Origin: Methanosarcinales archaeon
GTDB lineage: Archaea; Halobacteriota; Syntropharchaeia; Alkanophagales; Methanospirareceae
DNA length: 6,912 nt
Direction: 5' to 3'
NCBI GenBank assembly: GCA_016649585.1
Contig: JAENXH010000072.1
Span: 1-6,912 of the forward strand
The translations under genes were made by a program, and so were the position numbers. The notes beneath the pieces were generated by a model. The model saw only the letters and a list, made by a program, of their open reading frames with translations. It had not been told where the DNA came from and made no database searches. Below, in pieces: positions 5,806 to 6,912 of this stretch (positions are counted from its first letter, which is position 1; every line of letters begins with the position of its first letter).

Positions 5806-6912
5806 ATGATGACACTAAAGGCGTTACTGGACTTTCTAAACCCGTTGCAGACCAATAGAGCGTTGTACAAAAGCCTGACTGATTTAGTTACTGCGAAGTT
5901 GGAAGCGCCGCAACTATCGATAAGAGCCGCTAAGAAGTGGGGAATTCTGGATTTATCCACTTCTTTTCACTACGATAAGCTAAAGGAGTTGGGAGAGCTA
6001 TTTATTAATGGAGTTATCTCCTTAGAGGACTTCCTTTTGTATTCCGCGAGCAATACGAAAGTCAGTGATGCCACGTATCTGAGAAGGGCAGGTAAAAGTG
6101 TTTACGGCGCAAAGAAGATCAAAAATTACATTACCGGATGTTATGAGCTGTTACAGGATATTCTACTTACAATAGAGCGATATAAAGGCTTAAATTTCAT
6201 CAGCGACTTCAGAATCATCAATCACAACAAACGACACCTTACCAAGCCGAAAGAGCTAATCAAAGCGATAAAAACGGGTAAACTAAAAAAGGGGATTGGC
6301 TCATCATCGACGGCGGTTTAAAATCGGGCGAACTCATAAAAGAGGCGAGAAGAGCCGGCGTAAAGGTAATAACCCGATTAAACTCGAATTTCGTAGTCGT
6401 ACGATTCGGCGCCAAATTCAGAAAGGAAGACCTGATAAGTAATGTTAAGCCAATTAAGCGGATGATAGACGGTGAATGTTACGTTATATACCCGTTCAGA
6501 AGGTGTATTTGGCAAGGGACTGCGGGAAACCTGTTTCTGGTGCGGGGTGAGGGCTATGACGATTTCATTGCACTCTTTACTACCGCACTCAATTCTAAGC
6601 CCGAAACGGTTATAAGGAAGTACAAAGAGAGATCTCAGATAGAGCAGACGAATAAAGAGCTAAAATCATATTTGGGGATTGAAGGGAGCTATTTCAGGAA
6701 AAAGGAGAAAAATTATGGGTCTATTTTCGTGCTTTGTTTGGTCTATAATTTCATTCAATACGTGAGGCTGTATCTCCCAGACACGAGCTTTAAAGACGTT
6801 TTAGATGGGATATCCGTTTATTTATTGCGGGAACGCCCACCAGAATGCGTAGCTTCACTTGAAAACGCCATTGAACGGATTTTCGAAGATAAGGGCTGTG
6901 AGAGGTCTAATA
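5806..6912 (+). CDS. IS4-family DDE transposase in two frames joined by a probable -1 frameshift, right end cut
   Basis: The first frame (5806-6321, 171 codons) holds the N-terminal DNA-binding part and the first catalytic aspartate in 'VSDATYLRRAGKSVYG' (D88). It ends out of frame in GIGSSSTAV. A -1 shift at 6285-6291 gives GKLKKGDWLIIDGGLKSGEL, restoring the second aspartate (D169 of the fusion). The new frame is open for 207 codons to the window edge. It contains 'VKVITRLNSNF' and 'YKERSQIEQTNKELK' (about 273-287), which fits the IS4 signature Y-x2-R-x3-E-x6-K exactly; E280 is the catalytic glutamate. The hydrophobic 'SIFVLCLVYNFIQYVRLYL' follows, as in the family. The fusion is at least 369 residues, near full length for IS4 enzymes. 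It catalyses cut-and-paste movement of its element. The start at 5806 is the first start codon after an in-frame TAA at 5761. A single shift exactly at a slippery site argues for programmed frameshifting, but decay or a read error cannot be excluded. Confidence 0.87.
6285..6291 (+). other. A_AAA_AAG slippery heptamer for -1 frameshifting
   Basis: In the first transposase frame the codons read ctA AAA AAG, so the heptamer is in the exact X_XXY_YYZ phase needed for tandem slippage. After a -1 shift the next codons are GGG GAT TGG, the start of the second frame. A possible stem (TTGGCTC 6296-6302 with GAGCCGG 6352-6358, two G-U pairs) begins four bases after it and could act as the stimulatory structure, though its loop is about 49 bases. 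Confidence 0.6.

Larger units (their letters stand above)
5713..6912 (+). mobile_element. IS4-type insertion sequence, left part (right end outside the window)
   Basis: The element carries the two-frame transposase described below. Its left end must lie between the platform gene stop (5712) and the transposase promoter (about 5759), since the neighbouring gene is complete. The terminal inverted repeat cannot be placed because its partner lies beyond base 6912, so the start given is only the outer limit. The element sits directly after the pilus genes in the same orientation. Confidence 0.65.

Noticed and set aside
1..6912. CRISPR arrays, tRNA or rRNA genes, pilin genes with class III signal peptides
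   Set aside because: No regularly spaced repeats, cloverleaf-like or rRNA-like sequence, or short ORF with a KG/RG-type cleavage site before a hydrophobic helix was found.

Overview
The window looks archaeal. Genes are tightly packed with overlapping stops and starts. AT-rich TATA-like boxes sit about 26 bases before predicted transcript starts. The pilus ATPase and its duplicated membrane platform protein are of the archaeal type IV pilus kind, and they lie beside a MinD-type ATPase and a small GTPase/Roadblock set. The protein style suggests a euryarchaeote, possibly a methanogen or ANME relative; that guess rests on resemblance alone.

Left half, minus strand (1-1822). One operon reads leftward: MinD-type ATPase (1037-1822), a 58-codon ORF resembling the C-terminal half of a Roadblock/LC7 domain (864-1040), an MglA-like small GTPase split over two frames (335-848), and the N-terminal half of a Roadblock protein (127-369). 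The last runs directly into a 5'-truncated IS630-type transposase remnant that leaves the window at base 1. MinD is intact; the rest of the module looks damaged by a frameshift and truncations, unless assembly errors explain part of it.

Centre (1823-2063). A 241-bp divergent control region carries a TATA box for each direction and an 11-bp perfect inverted repeat. One copy of the repeat overlaps the TATA box of the pilus operon.

Right half, plus strand (2064-5712). A secretion/pilus assembly ATPase (589 aa) overlaps by 11 bp a 629-aa membrane platform protein with two T2SSF domains. Together they form the motor and inner-membrane base of an archaeal type IV pilus or related secretion apparatus. 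No pilin is visible; the substrates must be encoded elsewhere.

Right edge (about 5713-6912). A DDE transposase of IS4 type lies in two frames joined exactly at an A_AAA_AAG slippery heptamer in the correct phase for a -1 shift. The downstream frame stays open to the window edge and carries the Y-R-E-K signature. Its leader has a TATA box and an 8-bp hairpin whose left arm would be absent from self-initiated transcripts, suggesting protection from read-through expression.

The main biological theme is a positioning/polarity module (MinD plus GTPase plus Roadblock) divergent from a pilus machine. It recalls MglA/MglB control of bacterial type IV pili, but here it is partly decayed and bounded by mobile elements.
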